Assembly (NCBI GenBank): GCA_018105865.1
Contig: CM030837.1
Coordinates: 773,501-837,500 of the forward strand
Direction of reading: 5' to 3'
DNA from: Metaphire vulgaris
Taxonomy: Eukaryota; Annelida; Clitellata; Crassiclitellata; Megascolecidae
Length of the DNA stretch: 64,000 bases
A program made the position numbers and the translations under genes. This document shows, piece after piece, positions 24,901 through 36,884 of the stretch; the stretch's first letter is position 1; every line of letters begins with the position of its first letter. A model generated the notes under the pieces. That model saw only the letters and a list, made by a program, of their open reading frames with translations. It ran no database searches and was not told the origin of the DNA.

Positions 24901-26792
24901 TTCGCTTGACGCAGCATGATAAGCGCCTTTAGAACACTTCTTCCCTCTAGAGTAATTGCTAACGAAAAGGTTCTCGCACAATGTCATCTTCATAGTATCG
25001 TCAATAACTTACTCATCTGCTATCATAACCAATAAAAATAAATTTAGAATTAAAGCATCATAAGAAATGTGAATGAAGTTAACTACCAACGAAAAGATGC
25101 AAACGACATTAACTAAGCTTACAAGAAACTGAAGCAGAGAAATTCCATCTGAAATTGTATTCCGGAGAATTTTTGGCCCTGATGACAGTTGGTTGATGGA
25201 AACTGGCATTGCTTCTGGATTCGAAATGGAGCAGACAACTGAATACGATTCCGTTATCGCTGGCTTTCATCTGCAGCTTCACTTTTTGAAAGAACGATGT
25301 TTCGGTCTGAGTGACATATTGAGGTTTCAGTTTTTCATCGTTATTACGATACCATATCATCACAGGATGCAGATCTTTTCCAAAAAAGGAGACATTGCAT
25401 TGCAATTCGACGACCTTGTCCTCTTTAACTCCAAGACTATCGTTGCCAAGACTGGACTGACAGATTGGATCTGATACTGGATTTGATGCATTGAAATAAA
25501 AATTTAATCACAAATTTAAATAAAACGCTATCCTAGTAGTTCAATTGGTTCCATTCTTTTCAAAGAAAAATTTCTATTTTATATAGCTAGCCTATTGAAA
25601 TGCAGGAATATATAAGCCCCATAATCTGTGTGCCATTTTCAGCTAAAACCGAGTGCTTTGTAGAAATGGACTTATAGGAAACAAAATCTGTGATTACTGT
25701 TCAAATTTAATTGGCTTGCTGCACAGAATTTAATTAAGTTTCAAACAGATATGTTAGTGATGGAAAATCATGACTGACCAAGAACTATTAATTCTGCTGA
25801 TCGAGCGATTGTTGGTTTGTTGTTTGCCGTTACGAAGCACGTATAGATTCCAGCGTCCTCTGGACGTATCTTGCTCTTCGTCAAAGTAACAATGTCCTGT
25901 GATTTGGTGATGGAAATAGAAGATTCTCCATACACACTTGATCCATCGTATAATATTGTCTCGCCCAATAAGCCGGTGTGTGGGTTTCTGAATCGCCATT
26001 GTACGGTTTCATCGTTGGACGCTGATCCGCAATTCATGGACATTGACGTTCCCACTTTGACGGCGGCGTTCAATGGTTCAGCATGGCAATACAATGAACC
26101 TACAATGAAAAATAGTAAGCTAACATATAAGAAGCAATAGGTTTGTCATATGTATTTAACATACCTCCTGTGATAAATTAATTTAATTAACTTCTTTAGT
26201 GCTATGTTTTTTGTCATACCTGTGTTACAATTGTTTTTGTAAAGCGGTCTGAGCATTGCTGCACACTAATGAAAATCACAAAAAATGCACTTCCGTGAAA
26301 CTTAGTCGGAAAATCTGTAAGTTTCTAAAGTTGCGGTGATTACAATCGAACTAAACTATTTCATTTCCCATATATGACGCATGATCACTCATCTGATAAA
26401 GCTTACTTCAATCTGATAAAAAGAGTTATTTATTGTATTTAAAAAACGACTTCATTTAGCCCATTGCGATTTCTCAAGACAATCAAATTTGGCCTAGAAA
26501 TGCCGTGTATTTTTACTTTCACCGAAATAGACCATTACAATTGCTCTCTTGATTGTCTGAAATAAGCTTTCTGGGATGAAATTGTTTCACTATTGTGTGA
26601 TTTCGGTTGGTGAAAAGAGTATGCAACAGCGGTATTTAAGTCTAAAGCACATAGAAAAAGTCTGTTAATGAATTTGAAAGTCTTCAGTTGCTTGTTTGAA
26701 GGTCAATGCCTTTAGACTAATAGAGATGCACTATTGCTTTTGTACTCACCTAACATAGTCAATAGAGAAATTGACAACAGAAATATCGTCAT
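21981..26792 (-). CDS. Ig3-TM receptor with ITAM-like tail (512 aa)
   Basis: Seven minus-strand exons join in frame, all introns phase 1: 26792-26750 (signal peptide, MTIFLLSISLLTML), 26099-25779 (Ig1), 25476-25123 (Ig2), 24232-23966 (Ig3), 23518-23423 (membrane), 22717-22604 and 22324-21981 (tail). Ig1 is V-like: SMNC, VQWRF, DAGIYTC, ending SAELIVLG as the NHL-receptor Ig1 ends in SATAHLIILG. Ig2 has LQCNV, MIWYR, FSC. Ig3 is I-set-like: ILCRAEGNPTPDYKW, YSYQC. Membrane segment: IITLNVGITAGILFVVLIAL, then basic residues. The roughly 155-residue tail carries YVEL, YSKL, YAQL, YLKP and YTNI. YSKL-x11-YAQL fits the ITAM spacing YxxL-x6-12-YxxL; YTNI fits a GRB2-type pYxN. No strict ITIM is present, since the -2 residues are not I/V/L/S. 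Likely a signalling cell-surface receptor; ligand unknown. Confidence 0.85.
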
Positions 26793-28399
26793 AGTTGAGA
26801 ACAGTGACACGCAGTTTGTTCACATTTAAATCACATTCAAAGCAAGTTCACAAGATAATGATCCTATCGCTGTCTCATCTGTCGTAGATTTCAACGAAGA
26901 ATAAGCTTAGTAATCGAAGGCGAAAGATATTGAAAGTTGTCTTTTCAATCCGTCGTTTATCTTGAAACAGGAATAGACCAGTGGCAAATTCTATCGAGTA
27001 CTTCTTATTAAATGAAGCAACTTCATCTCTGCCTCCTGTTCATTTTTATTCGTCATCGTTTAATCGCCCAGGTCATTTTCAGCTGAATGTTTACTAGTGC
27101 AATTATTATAGAACGTGCGCTAAATGTAATTCAGAGTAACAAATTTGTGACCCTCCAAATTGATTCATTGTGAAGTGCCTGTCCATATTCCTTTTCATCA
27201 TGGCACCATTAATGAAAGGGCATATCACAAAGGTTTTGGACAAATATGCATTTTTCCATAAAAGATAATTATATTATTATCTTGCGTTCTCAGAACAACA
27301 AACAAAATATAAATATAGTGTTAATGCTGAGTCCAATAAATTATATGCCAGTGTTTGTCGTAATAAATGTTGTATCAAGTGTTTGATGTGGATTAAGTTA
27401 TCATATGATATTGTAATGTGCTTGTAAACATCAATTGAACAGGCTCGTATGTATGCATGCATTTATGTATGCATGCATTTACAAGAATTTTTATTATACT
27501 GGAGATAACTAGCATGGTATAGCATTTGTGTCATACTACAGATAACTTGGCATGACTGCTTCATGCATTTATGATGAAAGAGCTCCATCTTTCGTCCGCT
27601 GTTTTACAGAATGTTCTTATCATATTCAGGGAAGGATCATCTTAAAATCTGATTATCAAAGCTAGATGCAAAGAAAACGTTACTGTAGATTGCAATATTG
27701 ATTGGACACAGCCAGTCTTTGATCTGATTCTATAGTCCTATAAGTTCTATGCCCTGGTGAAAAGAAATCACTATGTCAAACCTTTGCAATGCTTTTTTCG
27801 TAACGACTTCGGAATGGAGTTCTGCTTAGTTTTATCCTCGCTGCTGACGCAAATTACAAATGTCCTCTCGTGTACTGTAGATTCGGAGAAAAACTCCGAA
27901 TGAGCACTATTATCGAAGGTCTACTGTACATTTGTGATTGATTAGTGGCGAAGCTTATCTTCTAAAGCAAATGTCCTAATTATATTTAGCGTTAGAATCT
28001 AGACTCATATATTATTAAATTCTGTCTTTATCATTGAAACCTCGCTATGAAATGAAGTTATTAAGACTATTTTGCTCCGAATTACGTTTGCCATGCCAGA
28101 ATTCGTATCAAACTATAGTATCATAACTATCATATCACAGAATTATTTGTTAGATATGCGCGAGTTAGTTTCGTGTCTTGTGAGCTGTTGCACTTTAATT
28201 TGTGGGCTACTGCTCCATCATGTCTGTCCGAGCTACTCCATACTCTTAGCTTTATCCCTGGTCGACCATGTCTTTGGTCCAGAATTCAAGACCTTCTTGA
28301 TGAGCATTAAGCACGATCCTGTTTATTCCTGAAACGAATTTTTAGTCAGTTGGTCCTACTGTATACTATGGAATGCCCTGAAGAACAGTAAACTGTATA
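26793..28399. other. Intergenic, 5' of the ITAM-like gene
   Basis: This should hold the minus-strand promoter of the ITAM-like receptor near 26800-26900. I see no clear core element, coding exon or recognisable repeat. From about 28080 the sequence begins to resemble the far 5' flank of copy 1. Confidence 0.4.
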
Positions 28400-28822
28400 T
28401 TTAACAGTCCAGTTTGGATAAAGCAATGGAAACCATTACTGACTTCCTGAACGTTGGGCGTGGGCGAAGCAGTCTCTCGTCTGTAATGTCACGCTTTCTG
28501 ACTGAAATCGGAGAGCGTAAATGAGGTCATTTTGTACGTTAGCTGGTGGTGCCACTGTGAAGAAGAATTCTGTCCGGCGCATTATTATTCACGATGTCTG
28601 CATTTGAAGAAGAGCCTGAAGAAACGTTGTGCACAGGAGTTGACTGCAACCAATTGCCTAGCTCGTTTCACGCGATCAAGGCAGTTGCTGCACAACTTCT
28701 CGTCTCAACTTCTTCACTGACGAGAGGGTCAGGTCTTCACGTGACGCTGCTGCAGGAGATGTTTCCAGCCATCCGCTCGCTGTGGTCACTGCTGCCAAAT
28801 TTATTCCATGCAAATGAGTAAT
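28400..28822 (+). pseudogene. Tc1/mariner-type transposase relic
   Basis: Three frames must be combined. Fragments VRRIIIHDV, LKKSLKKRCAQELTATNCLA, FTRSRQLL, FFTDE and MFPAIRSL appear in the order seen in a family of marine-invertebrate DDE transposases (a basic AQELT-ANC-ARL motif followed by FFTDE). Frameshifts and stops interrupt it, so it is dead. The open frame at 28594-28821 is a by-product. Confidence 0.55.
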
Positions 28823-29800
28823 ATTACGCTGTGCGTTGTTTCGTGATATTCATTTGCTACACATAAAAGATATTGCAAACAACCAGAAGATAATGCGTAT
28901 TGGCAGTTCTTTCATCTACATTCCTACCGAGTTTTATCAAGATTTGCCAAAATTTGACGAAGTTATAGACAACATAAAACGGATTTAGAATGTATTGGTT
29001 CACAGTGTGTAACGACTTAAAACGCATCTCTTATCAGCATAGGCCTATAGTAATCGCAGCGGGAACTCTTCTGGTAAGGTGCTTTTGTATTTGGTCTTAC
29101 AGTAATCGTCAACCTGTGGTTGCATGCATGAGATGTCGATCTATACCACCATATTATTATGCAGGTCTAGACGAAGGCCTATGCATAAACACCATTAGCG
29201 ATAGGCAATTTTAGCAGAGACAAGAGTAAACCTGCTCAAGTCAGAAGAATACTTCAATAAATCGAACATTTAATATAGCGTTAGGTCCATTACCGAGTGC
29301 ATGGTTAATCAAGGCAAATTGTCTTGAAAAATATTACTCATTAGGCCTATATCAACATGGCTGCTATATATAAGCTATGTTGCTTATCATAAAATGCATC
29401 ATTATAAAACAATGCTAATAATTCATTCTTTAGAAGTCGGTCTGAGGCCCTTAACTATTCTTAAAAGCGGACAATATAGCTGCAAATCATTTCAACAAAT
29501 TTTTAATGGAAGGGAATTGCTTGCTCGCTCAATATATTATATAGCATACCATCACCTGCATGTGTCATTAAGTAGTTTAGTTTGTTTGATTATAAAATTG
29601 AAGTACAGTGTTCGGTTAACAGCGCACTCTGATCCGGCTTGGACAAGTTTATTTCAGGCACTTAGGAACTATAGTATTTAAAAACATATTGCAATGTTAT
29701 ATATAGCAGCAAACCAAGAAGCCAACGCTTGCGATAAGTCGAGAGAAAGTGATATTTAAATAAGTGAAATTCAGGCTACAAGAGAAAGAACCGAATAGTC
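28823..29800. other. 5' flank of receptor copy 3
   Basis: 29050-29640 aligns with 590-1310 and with parts of 9990-12480: GATGTCGATCTATACCACC, CTGCTCAAGTCAGAAG, ATAAAACAATGCTAATAATTC. The promoter of copy 3 should lie here. No coding content is seen. Confidence 0.55.
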
Positions 29801-30109
29801 ATGAGGTCCAGCGAAATGAAATGGTTCGTTTTCGTGGCGTCGATGTGGATATTAAACTCAACTGGTAGGTCATTTCACTTTTAAGCCTAATTATATGGCC
29901 TTTAGGCTATCTTTTGTGTGCTTATCCTGCAGTAATATCAACATAGTACAACTCAGATAGATAGCAATAATTTGCTTAAAATCTAGCATAGACAATGCAC
30001 TCTTCTCTCCGCATGTCATATTCTCCACTTGCTTTTCATCTTTCATTACAATATTTTTTGTGGCGCATGAACTGCGGTTAAGCCACTTTCATCTTTAAGC
30101 CAGATATTC

Positions 30110-30490
30110 ATAGATGTCAACTTATTCTTCCCTATCAGAGATTTTAAAATTGTTGAAAGGATTCGTCTACTTGAGACTTGCTGAACCCTACAGCTCTACT
30201 TGTGGTTCAGACTTTCGGATTGCCAGTTCCTGGTGTCGTTTAGGAAAGAAGCCTCCCAGTTTCACCTGCTATCTTCGTTTTGAATCAAACGGATGCCTGA
30301 GGTCGCGTTTTACAGCAAACTCATATGCAATCCTCCTAACGTCACTTCGCATTAGTCTATTGAAACGCTGCTGCATTTCCACAATGCGACTTAACATGCC
30401 ATTACTTATGCCTCGAAGAGACAGTTCCTGTTCATCAAGCCCTCCGCTGCCACGTCGACCTATCCATCGGTCGTCCACCTGACCGATCAT
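30110..30490 (-). pseudogene. pogo/Tigger-like transposase relic
   Basis: Minus-strand translation gives FNRLMRSDVRRIAYEFAVKR, HPFDSKRR and then FFPKRHQELAIRKSEP and GFSKSQVDESF. That is the order of the CENP-B-type DNA-binding region of pogo/Tigger proteins (AYELA, HPF, F-RHP-LS-RKPE, GF). Internal stops and a frameshift show it is dead. Only the N-terminal part is present. Confidence 0.65.
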
Positions 30491-30640
30491 GGAAGCGCAG
30501 TCCTGGTCGTCCCAGGAAAAGATGGATCGACCACATCCGTACCCCAGACCAGCGAGATTCCATCAACTCTCTGGAGACGTGCCATCCGGCGGGGTCATGG
30601 TCAAGGGGTGACGCAACGGCCCCCGCTGGTCTCGCGCTTC

Positions 30641-30675
<35 letters not shown>
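30483..30675 (+). mobile_element. LINE 3' end with (TGA)n tail
   Basis: Plus-strand PDRSWKRSPGRPRKRWIDHI followed by TPDQRDSINSLE matches the terminal GRP-R-RW-D-I motif of RTE/jockey-like LINE proteins. The tail is (TGATGA)n at 30636-30675. It sits in intron 1 of copy 3. Confidence 0.65.
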
Positions 30676-30676
<1 letters not shown>

Positions 30677-31664
30677 CTTAACAGCTGTTCTTTCATCAAA
30701 TGAGGCCTATGTCGCCCAAGCTGACAATCATCAAAAGCCTGATTCTTCATCTTGTCAATGTAGCATGAAGAATATAGCAACTACGATACTAGCTTGCCTT
30801 GCACTCATTCCACTTTCGCATGCAGTAATTAGTCTTCGACATTGTAGCAGGAGTTCACAGAGTTGTTCAGTCTTTCGCTCATAATTTCGAACCATGATTG
30901 ACCTAAAACACTATAATATCACTGTTGCCTTATCGTGAACAAGAAACCAAGCAAACATCAAACTGCTCCTCAAGATCCAAATGTTAGAGACAAATCATTA
31001 GACAAAATGCTAGTACATATACAAAAATGTGATATATCGGAAAGCATTTGGCTGGAAAAGGAGGATTTTTAAGAACGCATTCCTTTAACGTGTAAAACAA
31101 CAAGCGGGTAGGCCTATAGGTCAATGCCTTGGAAGCGACTTGTATTGCACATTCGCTATCATTTCACAGATGGCATCAATGCTGGCATCGTTGAAACGCC
31201 TATTGACACCGAAGTCCGTGTTGGTGACTCGACTTATCTTAACTGCTCAATATCTGATGCATCCGGAGAAGTTTCGTGGCTTCATTATCCTGTGGGTAAA
31301 CGATCCCAAGACCTAAGATATGTTTACGCAAGTAAGCAAATGTTTGAACCTTACAACAGAAGATATCGGATTGAGAAAAACCTTCACCCGGTTCGTTCAA
31401 TCTGGTTATAACACAGGCCGAAGTTCAAGACGCTGGTTCGTATGTTTGTGAAGATGGCAGAAAATCAGTGGCTGCCCAGCTTATTATTTTAGGTAAGAAT
31501 CGACAATCGTCTGAATCTTTCGTCATATCTTTGTTTTAAAAAGTAACAGTTGAAAAAATTAATGGATTCGGCAGTTATCTAGGAGAACTGGATTATTAAA
31601 TGTTGAGAGTAATTACAGTGATTTCAACATAGGCTAACTTAACCTCTTCAACCACTTGAAATCT

Positions 31665-31996
31665 TGTTTTGTCTTACAGCCATCCTCGCTTCGAGTGTGG
31701 ACCGCATCATGAATGAGCGTGTCTCATTGATTTATGTTGCCTGTCATTCGGATCGCCATTTCCATTGTCTTTCCAGCCTATTGCATGATGTTATCAGTCC
31801 ATCCGCATGGTTCTGGTTTGCCTTGTTTACTTTTTTCATCAGGTGTGCCTTTTCCAAACAGATGTCTGTTTTGCTCATGATGTGACCTAAGTATGACAGT
31901 TTTCTTCTTTTGATGGACTCCAAAAATTCTCTTGTAACACCTCCCTTCTGTAATTTCACACAGGCTTACCTAGCCTCCTAAAACCATTTAAAATCA

Positions 31997-32061
<65 letters not shown>

Positions 32062-32245
32062 CATTCATTTGCTCTTTTCCCTGTCATTGATATATGCAGA
32101 ATCTGTCTTAATCCTTTCCTCTCGAAGGCCCTGATCTTCGCTACATTATACAGTACGAGATCTTAAATAAGTCAAAGTTCATGTCTCACATCCGTATGTT
32201 GTCACCAGCTAAACAAGAGTTTTCCATAGCTTGGAATCAGGCTAT
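31665..32245 (-). mobile_element. LINE reverse-transcriptase C-terminal fragment
   Basis: On the minus strand, KLWKTLV and TTYGCET (32245-32070) precede SIKRRKLSYLGHIMSK and SLEK-like residues (31960-31744). Both are landmarks of the endonuclease/RT LINE C-terminus (YGCE-W, RKL-Y-GHIM). The two parts are separated by an (ATT)n run at 31997-32060 attached to a GCCTCCTAAAACCATTTAAA repeat. Confidence 0.65.
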
Positions 32246-32429
32246 TATTATTACCCTGCATTAGTGAAGATCAATGCAAGGGATGACAGTTAATTAGTTG
32301 ATGGCATAATGAAGTTTAGAAGAAGAAGTTTAGAAGTTTAGAAGTTTAATGAATAAAACAAATAACAACAAGCAAAAGAACAAATTACAATTACAATTAT
32401 AAAATTTGTTGGAAGCACAGACCTTTACA

Positions 32430-32668
32430 ACTGAATGGTTGGGTGGAATAAGGAGTTAAATGCAGTTACAACCTAAATTGTGAGATTTTCAATTGAAGGG
32501 CCCAGAGGAATAAGGAAGTAAATCCAGTTACCCCATTAGTGTTGAAAATATCAGTTGAAGGGTCCGGTGAATTATGGAAGTAAATGCAGTTACCCCTCTT
32601 ATTGTTATTGATACTCAAACCATTTAGGGGTCGGTAAGGTTACCTCCTTATTCCACCCATCCATTCAA
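32430..32668. repeat. Degenerate GGAATAAGGA-GTAAATGCAGTTAC repeat
   Basis: Three imperfect direct units carry GAAGTAAATGCAGTTACCCC-like words. GGGTGGAATAAGGAG near 32440 is inverted at CTCCTTATTCCACCC near 32646. It abuts the hAT transposase relic and may be the sub-terminal end of that element. Confidence 0.5.
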
Positions 32669-33430
32669 TTACAGTATGTTTTTAACTAACCCGTTTGCAA
32701 GTCGTTTGCGTTTCTTTGTATGGACGAAGCCAAAAAGAGGCCTTCGTTCAGATGCCGAAGAAGACGTCACTTGAGACAACAGTCTCACTGCAACTTTCTG
32801 CAGTTCAGATACGTGCGCGCCAAAGGCAAGCCACCATCTAAATGTTGGCGTCTCTTTGGCTGCTGCTTCTGCCATGAGTCTTGAGAACAATCCGTACGCA
32901 GCCCTGTTACTCGCATGCTGTTGTAAGCCTATGACTTTAACTTGGACTTGGACATAATCTCTGAAGACGCGTTTGATCAGACTGTGAAAGGCTGACATGA
33001 CTTCTTCGTTCTCGTGTTGCAGAAACAAACGGTACTCTAAATCCAATACAAAGCCAACTGAATGCAACGGCGTGTGCAACATTTTCCAACTGTCGCTGAT
33101 GTACAGTAGGTTCTGAGTTGCTGTTTCTTTGGCTGGCCCAGTGAAGAAATTTCAACACCGCTGTCTATCTAGAACATACTCCAATACACTTTTCTCCACA
33201 CTTTGAGCAGAACCATCCACAAGACGCACTAACGATATGATCGGCTCACATATGGAAGTTAGCTGTGTCGCAGACTGCCAAAAACTCTCATCAACAGATT
33301 TTTCAACGGCAACCTTACTTTTATCCCTGATTGCCTCATTCGTGACACTAGTCGTCACCCATTACTTGTATTCACTATCCATCACGGTCTCCTGTATGGC
33401 ATCTTCTGCTTCCAGCAAACGCTGCGGCAT
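32669..33430 (-). pseudogene. hAT transposase, C-terminal part
   Basis: Minus-strand frames give SFWQSATQLTSICEPIISLV, RLVDGS, then PTFRWWLAFGAHVSELQKVA, VRLLSQVTSSSASERR and HTKKRKRLANGLV. That is the canonical C-terminal dimerisation region of hAT transposases (WW-FG, LA-R-LS--SSSA-ER, HTK-RNRL). Frameshifts separate the blocks. The N-terminal (DUF659-like) half lies at 37435-37890 in the same orientation, so one element has been split by later insertions. Confidence 0.8.
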
Positions 33431-33444
33431 AATAAAAATCATAG

Positions 33445-33512
33445 GTGTAAATAACGTTTTTTATTTTTGCCAACGTTTTTATTATAAACAACGTTGGTAA
33501 AATAAAAACACA
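33445..33512. repeat. AT-rich palindrome
   Basis: TTTTATTTTTGCCAACG and CGTTGGTAAAATAAAA pair around a short loop. The whole hairpin recurs in inverted orientation at 38330-38395, so the two flank the material between the hAT halves. Confidence 0.6.
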
Positions 33513-33639
33513 AATTTTCTTAAACCAGCTAAAAAAATTAGCCAACTGAATGCAACAGCGTGTGCAGCCGTTTCCGCCTGTCTCTTAATTAGGTGTGTTG
33601 TGTTATTTATCAGCCCTTAAAATGACCACGCCGAATTCA

Positions 33640-34200
33640 AGTGTCTTTATAGCAGAACATTGTATTTCTTAGCCAAGCCTACGTTTTGCACATGACTTTT
33701 ATAATTCCTGATACTGAACTATATAGTGAAACAGGTAATAACATGCAGTGAGTTATAAAATAAACCGCCTTAAACCATAAAGTGCCTTTATAGCAGAACA
33801 TTGTATTTCTTAGCCAAGCCTACGTTTTGCACATGACTTTTATAATTCCTGATACTGAACTATATAGTGAAACAGGTAATAACATGCAGTGAGTTATAAA
33901 ATAAACCGCCTTAAACCATAAAGTGCCTTTATAACAGAACATTGTATTTCTTAGCCAAGCCTACGTTTTGCACATGACTTTTATAATTCCTGGTACTGAA
34001 GTATATAGTGAAACAGGTAATAACATGCAGTGAGTTATAAAATAAACCGCCTTAAACCATAAAGTTCCTTTATAACAGAACATTGTATTTCTTAGCCAAG
34101 CCTACGTTTTGCACATGACATTTGTAATCCCTGATGCTAAACTATATAGTGAAACAGATAATAACATGCAGTGAGTTATAAAAGAAACCGCTTGACATGA
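33640..34200. repeat. 141-bp tandem repeat, four units
   Basis: Units start near 33641, 33782, 33923 and 34064, so the period is exactly 141. The first three are almost identical and the fourth is more diverged. Each carries TGTATTTCTTAGCCAAGCC and TGCAGTGAGTTATAAAA. The reverse complement matches 12340-12475 in the 5' flank of copy 2, and the flank beyond it (34200-34320) continues the match to about 12230. Confidence 0.85.
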
Positions 34201-34399
34201 CATGAGATAATAAATTAAGCATCGATATGTTAGTTTGATTCATACATAGTGATTATATTACAACAAATTATGCAAAACTGAAATTTAATGTGTGTGCTGT
34301 TTTCGTCAAATTAAGGAAAGTCATGTAGCTAGCAGGGATGCCAGACTAGGAAATGAAGCTGATGAAACATATGTACTGAAAGGAAGAATCTTGTGTCAG

Positions 34400-35345
34400 G
34401 ACTAAAGTGTAAATAAGGAGAAACAACATGTTTTAAAATCCGAGGAGGAGTAAGACCAGGTTGCATCCTGTCACCCATATTATTTAATCTCTATAGTGAA
34501 TACCTACTATCAGAAACCCTGAATTCATTACCTGGAGTTAAAATAGGAGTACAATATAACAACATAAGATATGCAGATGACACCACCTTATTAGTTGAAA
34601 TGAAGAAGATTTGAAGACCTTAGTGATGAACATAGTTAAGATAGGAAAATACTGAATGGAATTAAACTTGAAAAAGACAAAAGTCATGGTAGTCAGCAGA
34701 GAAGCCCAGCAGGAAAGTGCAACATCATAATCGAAAATGTACAGCTTCAGCAGGTGGAAGGCTAAAAGTACCTTTGGAGTTACATAACAGACGGCGGTCG
34801 AAATGAGGAGATCAGAATAAGAATAGGTATGACCAAGGAAGCCTTTCAAAAGATGAAAGAGCTCATGAGAAGAGATCTCAACATCGAGTGCAAGAAAAAG
34901 CTCATCCAATGCTACATCTTCCCATTTCTGACTTATGGATGCGAAACCTGGACATAATGAACAGGAAGATTATGGAAAAGATCACGGCCTTTGAATTATG
35001 GCGTTACAAAAGGATCTTGAGAATCAGCTGCAGATGGACAAAGTTATAAACGGCCGAGTCCTAGAGAGAAGCAAAGCAACAGCAATGTGGAAACGGGAAA
35101 TAATAATAAGAAAAATGTCCTATGCTGGTCATATTCATGAGAGGTTCGGCCGGAGACCTACCACTGATAATAATGGAAGGTAGAATAGGAAGAACAAGGA
35201 GAAGGGGCGACCGAGAAGAAGCTGGATGGGAGACATCTTTGATTGGACAAACACTAAGAACTATGGAGCCCTAAAAGGGCGGCAGAAGATAGAGAGAAAT
35301 AGAGAAAAATGACTGTCAACCCTCTGACAAAGGACGACACATAAA
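34400..35345 (+). mobile_element. Degraded LINE with reverse transcriptase fragment
   Basis: Plus-strand pieces in order: RGGVRPGCILSPILFNLYSE, NNIRYADDTTLL (the catalytic YADD box), LNLKKTKVMV, ITDGGRNEEIRIRIGMTKEA, YIFPFLTYGCETWT, KMSYAGHIHERF, RGRPRRSWMGDIFDWT. This is the RT-to-C-terminus order of RTE/jockey-like LINEs. Multiple stops and frameshifts make it inactive. The ORF at 34998-35183 is a piece of it. Confidence 0.8.
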
Positions 35346-35421
35346 AAGAAGAATCTGTTTTCGTTTTGTGTACTGCAGATTATCGTGTTTTTCATATAAT
35401 CAAGCATAGCATTGCAGCGGT

Positions 35422-35793
35422 CAGGGGCGGTTCCACGTTGTGGATGACTAGGGATGCATCCCCCACCGGCCCACCAAAAATGCGTCTTCAATGGAAGATG
35501 ATCATCTAAGACTCTAAACGGATTAGCCTTGATGCATATCCACAAAGATGTGAAATTATCCATAGACAATGTCATCGACAAATTCGCTTCCTTCCAGCAA
35601 TAGAAAACTCAATTTGCACTATAACTTTGTTAAACCAGACTAAAATGGCTTTTATACATTGTCAATTCTGAACATTATATTTTATAAATAAGATTTCTTC
35701 TAAACCGCTTACCTATAATTCCTTTGACAATTGGCGGTAAATTCTTAGAAATTCATCGCATCCTCCCACCAGGAGTTCTTGGAACCGCCACTG
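35422..35793. mobile_element. hAT-type MITE, 8-bp TSD GCAGCGGT
   Basis: It starts CAGGGGCGGTTCCA and ends TTGGAACCGCCACTG, with GCAGCGGT on both sides (35414-35421, 35794-35801). It is 372 bp and non-coding. Confidence 0.9.
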
Positions 35794-36120
35794 GCAGCGG
35801 TAGAGGACAAAGAGAAGTTGGAATAGAGGGATGCGTGAATGACAGTGGTTTTGAACACATAACAAATCCTGCTAAACCACTTTAAATTCAGTTATTACTT
35901 ATTTATTATTTTAAGCCTCATATACCCATGGTTTTATGCATCCGTTCGCAACCAATGGGTAAAACTACCCCCACTGGATATCTCATGGTGTGTGCTGGAC
36001 ATCATGTATTGTCAAATATCATCTATAATATTAAGATCCTTGTTCTGTATGTCTCTCTGTTACCTTCAAGCGTTCTCATTGGTTGACGAAGAAGCGTTTG
36101 ACGAAGCGTACGTTTAGAAC

Positions 36121-36280
36121 GGTTTAGTCGAGTCATTGCAGCGTCCGAGGGGTGGGCGTGCGACGACGTTGCTATTGGTAACAATTGTTCGTAGCGTGCG
36201 ACGGTTTAGTCGAGTCATTGCTGCGTCAGAGGGGTGGGCGTGCGACGACGTTGCTATTGGTAACAATTGTTTGTAGCTTG
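36121..36280. repeat. 82-bp direct repeat, two units
   Basis: GGTTTAGTCGAGTCATTG begins units at 36121 and 36203. Both continue through GAGGGGTGGGCGTGCGACG and GCTATTGGTAACAATTGT. The units are about 95 percent identical. Confidence 0.85.
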
Positions 36281-36506
36281 AGGAAGTTGCGCAATTTTAA
36301 CGTACATTTTAACGTACACAAAAATACGTGTACAGCGTCATAAATGGTCACAGTTGTTGCGTGATTTTAACGTACATAGGCCTAATTATTACGTGGCGCA
36401 GAGCTTGGCTAGGTGGGGTATGTACAGTACATCATTGAAATGTTGTTCAGCATGAATTCAATGATTGGGTATTAGGTATAGGTTTTGGATTAGTATTATC
36501 CTGCAC

Positions 36507-36553
36507 TGCGAGCGAAGCGAGCGCGAGCGAAGCGAGCGCGAGCGAAGCGAGCA
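36507..36553. repeat. GCGAGCGAAGCGAGCG minisatellite
   Basis: Three 16-bp units, GC-rich against an AT-rich background. They translate as RSERERSERERSE in one frame, but nothing else supports coding. Confidence 0.9.
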
Positions 36554-36884
36554 TCTTTCTAGTTTGAAAGTACTTAAAAGACTAAAGACACTAAGCTATT
36601 GTGCTTGCTGTTATCATCATTTTCAGTCGAACAAATTCGGAATAGCGTTCGATGTAAAACTATTCACAAAAATTCGACTGTGAAGTGTATTGCTCTAATG
36701 TTCACAGCCTTTAGCTTAGAGAACACAGCTCCGCAGTCTGCTTTATACACTGTGAGGCATTACAAACACACCACTTTTTATTTGTCCATAACTTTGGCAA
36801 ATGTGAAGCGATTTTCAAAATGTTTTCAGTATTTGACTCAGAAATGAATGGGAGACAATGTCATATATATATCATTCACGACAC

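Noticed and set aside
33640..34200. CRISPR-like array
   Set aside because: Units are 141 bp, contiguous and without spacers, in animal DNA; it is an ordinary tandem repeat.
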